Source of the DNA: an uncultured Faecalibacterium sp.
GTDB taxonomy: Bacteria > Bacillota > Clostridia > Oscillospirales > Ruminococcaceae
DNA length: 13,736 nt
Assembly: GCA_900540455.1 (NCBI GenBank)
Contig: UQGD01000045.1
Coordinates: forward strand, 1-13,736
Direction of reading: 5' to 3'
The notes below the pieces were generated by a model. The model did not search any database. It was not told where the DNA came from and saw nothing but the letters and a program-made list of their open reading frames with translations. Shown piece after piece: positions 13,700-13,736 of this stretch. Made by a program: the position numbers and the translations under genes. Within the stretch, counting starts at the first letter, position 1. Each line of letters begins with the position of its first letter.

Positions 13700-13736
13700 A
13701 TACTGACTTCCTACGGCGGCATTATCCGCATCAGGT
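13700..13736 (-). promoter_or_regulatory. TPP riboswitch (THI element), 3' half; 5' half outside window
   Basis: The minus strand begins at the window edge with ACCTGATGCGGATAATG and continues CCGCCGTAGGAAGT, matching the strongly conserved 3' part of TPP aptamers (ACCTGA...GGATAATGCC...GCGTAGG). The helix usually CTGG/CCAG is GCGG/CCGC here, a compensatory change that keeps the pairing. The CTGAGA half and helix P1 lie beyond base 13736. With the adjacent terminator it should switch off thiW-thiM-thiE-thiD-tenA when thiamine pyrophosphate is plentiful. Confidence 0.95.

Overview
The window is GC-rich chromosomal DNA from a Gram-positive anaerobe, most likely a Clostridia member of the Oscillospiraceae/Ruminococcaceae (Faecalibacterium, Gemmiger or Subdoligranulum type). 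This rests on strong AGGAGG ribosome sites, TTGACA/TATAAT promoters, a greA-lysS pair, ECF-type vitamin transporter S components (BioY, ThiW), a Firmicutes-style initiator tRNA and an ECF sigma factor paired with a DUF4349 anti-sigma protein. The genus is inference. I see no insertion sequence, prophage gene, CRISPR array or long repeat; this is ordinary housekeeping and salvage DNA.

Left part (1-4860). A minus-strand greA-lysS operon (lysS runs off the left edge) has a near-consensus promoter and diverges from a monocistronic argF (ornithine carbamoyltransferase) on the plus strand, which ends at a strong terminator. Convergent to argF is bioY, with its own promoter and a possible BirA operator. 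Upstream of bioY on the minus strand lies a short, single-domain pyruvate kinase homologue that probably starts at TTG. Upstream of that is a lone initiator tRNA-Met gene with its own consensus promoter and terminator.

Middle (4790-9300). A two-gene minus-strand operon encodes an ECF sigma factor and a membrane protein that joins an anti-sigma-like N-terminus to a DUF4349 domain; the genes overlap by 14 nt. A roughly 620-nt divergent intergenic region separates it from a plus-strand gene for an EF-G-like translational GTPase whose switch II lacks the usual histidine. Two hairpin terminators follow, the second shared with the convergent dCMP deaminase gene.

Right part (9317-13736). After the dCMP deaminase gene comes a thiamine salvage operon, thiW-thiM-thiE-thiD-tenA, transcribed leftward. 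It is headed by the 3' half of a TPP riboswitch (cut by the right edge) and an intrinsic terminator, and closed by another terminator. ThiW imports a thiazole precursor, ThiM phosphorylates it, TenA recovers the pyrimidine from degraded thiamine, ThiD phosphorylates the pyrimidine, and ThiE joins the two halves into thiamine phosphate. No de novo precursor genes (thiC, thiG, thiS, thiF, thiH) are in the window.

No clearly undescribed system stands out. The best candidates for a second look are the sigma/DUF4349 module with its long leader, the EF-G paralogue with altered switch II, the C-domain-less pyruvate kinase, and the 190-nt structured stretch between the TPP terminator and thiW.
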